Origin: Ptiloglossa arizonensis
Taxonomy: Eukaryota; Arthropoda; Insecta; Hymenoptera; Colletidae
NCBI RefSeq assembly: GCF_051014685.1
Contig: NW_027479534.1
Span: 38,996 to 102,995 of the forward strand
DNA: 64,000 nucleotides
Direction: 5' to 3'
Of this stretch, positions 61,801 through 64,000 are shown piece by piece. Position numbers and translations under genes: made by a program. How positions within the stretch are numbered: the stretch's first letter is position 1; each line of letters begins with the position of its first letter. The notes beneath the pieces were generated by a model, which was not told where the DNA came from, searched no databases, and was given only the letters and a program-made list of their open reading frames with translations.

Positions 61801-64000
61801 TAGGGGAAGAGTACGCATACCGTTGTAATCGGGCGAGTTCCTACTTTCAGATGCATCAGAAATTTTGGCGGATTGGTCAATCCGTTCGCGAGATATGGCA
61901 GTTTGGAAGAAAGAAACGCTTGAGAAACTCAAAATTTTTCGCAGTTCTGATGCTCGAAACGAATAACTAGAACGGCGTAGGGGGAAAAGTACGCATACCG
62001 TTGTAATCGGGCGAGTTTCTACTTTCAGATGCAACAGAAATTTTGCGGATTAGTCAATCCGTTCGCGAGATATGGCAGTTTGGAGGTAAGAAACCGCTTG
62101 AGAAACTCAAAATTTTCGCAGTTCTGATGCTCGACAAGCATAACTAGAACGGTTTAGGGGAAAAGTACGCATACCGTTGTAATCGGGCGAGTTTTCTACT
62201 TTCAGATGCAACAGAATTTTGCGGATTGGTCAATCCGTTCGCGAGATATGGCAGTTTGTAGGTAAGAAACGCTTGAGAAACTCAACATCTTCGCAGTTCT
62301 GATGCTCGAAAACGAATAACTAGAACGGCCTAGGGGAAAAGTACGCATTCCGTTGTCATCGGGCGAGTTCTACTTTCAGATGCAACAGAATTTTGCGGAT
62401 ATGGTCAATCCGTTCGCGAGGATATGGCAGTTTGAGAGGTAAGAAACGCTTGAGAATCTCAAATTTTCGCAGTTCTGATGCTCGAAACGAATATCTAAGA
62501 CGGCCTAGGGGAAAAGTACGCATACCATTGTAATCGGGCGAGTTTCTACTTTCAGATGCAACAGAAAATTTGCGGGATTAGTCAATCCGTTCGCGAGATA
62601 TGGCAGTTTGGAGGTAAGAGAAACGCTTGAGAAACTCAAATTTTCGAAGTTCTGATGCTCGACAAGCATAACTAGAACGGTCTAGGGGAAAAGTACGCAT
62701 ACCGTTGTAATCGGGCGACTTTCTACTTTCAGATGCAACAGAAATTTTGCGGATTGGTCAATCCGTTCGCGAGATATGGCTGTTTGGAGGGAAGAAACGC
62801 TTGAGAAACTCAAAATTTCGCAGTTCTGATGCTCGACAAGCATAACGAGACGGTCTAGGGGAAAAGTACGCATACCGTTGTAATCGCGCGACGTTCTACT
62901 TTCAGATGAAAAGAAATATTGCGGGATTGGTCAATCCGTTCGCGAGATATGGCAGTTTGGAGGTAAGAAACGCTTGAGAAACTCAAAATTGTCGCAGTTC
63001 TGATGCTCGTAAACGAATAACTAGAACGGCCTAGGGGAAGAGTACGCATACCGTTGTAATCGGGCGAGTTCCTACTTTCAGATGCATCAGAAATTTGGCG
63101 GATTGGTCAATCCGTTCGCGGAGATATGGCAGTTTGGAAGTAAGAAACGCTAGAGAAACTCAAAATTTTCGCAGTTCTGATGCTCGAAACGATTAACTAG
63201 AACGGCCTAGGGGAAAAGTACGCATACCGTTGTAATCGGGCGAGTTCCTACTTTCAGATGCATCAGAAATTTGGGGGATTGGTCAATCCGTTCGCGAGAT
63301 ATTGCAGTTTGGAAGTAAGAAACGCTTGAGAAACTCAAAATTTTCGCAGTTCTGATGCTCGAAACGAATAACTAGAGCGGCCTAGGGCAAAGTACGCATA
63401 CCGTTGTAATCGGGCGAGTTTCTACTTTCAGATGCAACAGAATTTTGCGGATTAGTCAATCCGTTCGCGAGATATGGCAGTTTGGAGGTCAGAAACGCTT
63501 GAGAAACTCAAAATTTTCGCAGTTCTGATGCTCGACAAGCATAACGAGAACGGTCTAGGGAAAGTACGCATACCGTTGTAATCGCGCGACTTTCTACTTT
63601 CAGATGAAACAGAAATATTGCGGATTGGTCAATCCGTTCGCGAGATATGGCAGTTTGGAGGTAAGAAACGCTTGAGAAACTCAAAATTTCGCAGTTCTGA
63701 TGCTCGTAACGAATAACTAGAACGGCCTAGGGGAAGAGGTACGCATACGCTGTAATCGGGCGAGTTCCTACTTTCAGATGCATCAGAAATTTGGCGGATT
63801 GGTCAATCCGTTCGCGAGATATGGCAGTTTGGAGTAAGAAACGCTAGAGAAACTCAAAATTTTCGCAGTTCTGAGCTCGAAACGATTAACTAGAACGGCC
63901 TAGGGGAAAAGTACGCATACCGTTGTAATCGGGCGAGTTTCTACTTTCAGATGTAACAGAAATTTTGCGGATTGGTCAATCCGTTCGCAAGATATGGCAG
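60750..64000 (+). other. Indel-rich tail, probably low consensus quality
   Basis: I count about 40 one- or two-base indels here, against three in the previous 60 kb. Examples: GGGGAAAAAGTG near 60757, GTCAATCGTTCG near 61008, GAGATTATGG near 61020, CTCGAACG near 61082, GGATGGTCAATCG near 61348, AAACCGCTT near 62094, GAGTTTTCTAC near 62192, GTAAGAGAAACG near 62618, CGCGGAGAT near 63119, CATACGCTG near 63746, CTGAGCTCG near 63873. Most change homopolymer length, and substitutions are rarer. The pattern resembles uncorrected long-read error near a contig or coverage edge. True decay at an array edge is the alternative, but it would add substitutions too. Confidence 0.75.
61801..64000 (+). repeat. 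Divergent HOR family, third unit, truncated by the window end
   Basis: CGGCGTAGG at 61976 is about 4375 bp after 57601. The following monomers copy the second unit in order: ACGAGACGG near 62843, ATGAAAAGAAAT near 62909, GATTAACTAG near 63191, TTTGGGGGATT near 63270, GTAACGAATA near 63709, and GATGTAACAG near 63949, a private mark also found near 59578. It ends mid-monomer at base 64000. Differences from the second unit are mainly indels. Confidence 0.8.

Larger units (their letters stand above)
1..64000 (+). repeat. Satellite array, 175-bp monomer, head to tail, ~365 copies
   Basis: The unit beginning TGCTCGAAAC recurs at 1, 176, 351, 526, 701 and onward, and rare variants recur at exact multiples of 175 bp, so the monomer length is 175 bp. 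All copies read in the same direction. Landmarks within the monomer are CGGCCTAGGGGAAAAG (about 23-38), CCGTTGTAATCGGGCGAG (47-64), TTTCTACTTTCAGATG (65-80), the dyad CGGATTGGTCAATCCG (95-110), TTCGCGAGATATGGCAG (111-127) and CTCAAAATTTTCGCAG (154-169). GC is about 44%. Compared classes differ by only a few percent. No sequence as long as one monomer is foreign to the array. Uniform orientation, nucleosome-scale unit and HOR organisation match centromeric or pericentromeric satellites of eukaryotes. The centromere assignment is inference; I do not recognise the family or species. Confidence 0.98.

Noticed and set aside
61019..62034. Two longer minus-strand open frames (128 and 136 codons)
   Set aside because: They occur only in the indel-rich tail, where random indels bypass stops and make the repeat read in a constant frame. 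Most likely sequence error.
62682..63049. Two overlapping minus-strand open frames of about 63 codons
   Set aside because: Same cause as above: satellite monomers with small indels; no independent coding evidence.
1..64000. CRISPR array
   Set aside because: Repeats are contiguous 175-bp units with no unique spacers, and no cas-like gene is present.
1..64000. Gene encoding a tandem-repeat protein
   Set aside because: The unit length is not divisible by three and stops occur in every frame of the monomer, so no frame can persist through the array.
1..64000. Inverted segments, transposon insertions, rDNA, tRNA or telomere repeats
   Set aside because: Reading through the window, every stretch aligns to the monomer in the same orientation; no foreign block, target-site duplication, terminal repeat or telomeric motif was seen.
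1..64000. Assignment to a named species or known satellite family
   Set aside because: I compared from memory with common plant, insect and vertebrate centromeric satellites and recognised none. A database search would decide; naming one here would be a guess.

Overview
The window is one uninterrupted block of tandem satellite DNA. A 175-bp monomer is repeated head to tail from base 1 to base 64000, about 365 copies, all in one orientation, and both window ends cut through the array. I found no protein gene, RNA gene, transposon, CRISPR array or single-copy insert as long as one monomer. Diagnostic landmarks recur at exact multiples of 175 bp for the first ~49 kb. The monomer (phase set to its TGCTCGAAAC start) is about 44% GC and holds 13 CpGs, more than its base composition predicts. 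It carries a strong short dyad (CGGATTG-GT-CAATCCG), a second small inverted repeat (TTGAG-AAA-CTCAA), and a CENP-B-box-like string. This is what a eukaryotic centromeric or pericentromeric satellite looks like. I do not recognise the family and cannot name the species; plant, invertebrate or other eukaryote all remain open.

Monomers fall into recurring variant classes, recognisable by GAAACGAATAAC / GAAACGAATAAAT / GACAAGCAT / GACACG at the start, by CCTAGG / TCTAGG / ACTAGG / ACTAAG / TTTAGG near position 26, and by changes at about positions 46, 54, 64, 83, 101, 116, 131-145 and 166. The classes recur in fixed order and so define higher-order repeats (HORs). Layout: 1-2450, short-range mosaic with 700-bp and 525-bp periods; 2451-13360, a 16-monomer HOR (2800 bp) in four consecutive copies, the first missing one monomer; about 13268-17872, a 12-monomer HOR (2100 bp); 17873-23406, rearranged pieces of it with a 1050-bp and a 700-bp local duplication; 23407-29575, a mosaic of 16-mer and 12-mer order with another 700-bp duplication; 29576-39900, a tandem duplication of a 27-monomer block (4725 bp) whose second copy contains a nested 875-bp (5-monomer) duplication; 39901-53000, more mosaic with two dimer (350-bp) duplications and a displaced copy of part of the 27-mer; 53000-64000, a more divergent monomer set in a roughly 24- to 25-monomer HOR seen about 2.5 times.

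The array therefore records repeated unequal exchange or conversion in register: every rearrangement I could place is a whole number of monomers, and junctions lie inside homologous positions of two monomer classes, giving hybrid monomers. From about 60.75 kb to the end the sequence changes character. Roughly 40 small indels, mostly in homopolymers, appear in about 3.2 kb, against three placed in the preceding 60 kb. This looks like a loss of consensus quality near an assembly edge rather than biology, and it also explains the longest open reading frames in the window.

No gene network can be described. The functional reading (kinetochore or heterochromatin DNA) is inference from array architecture.
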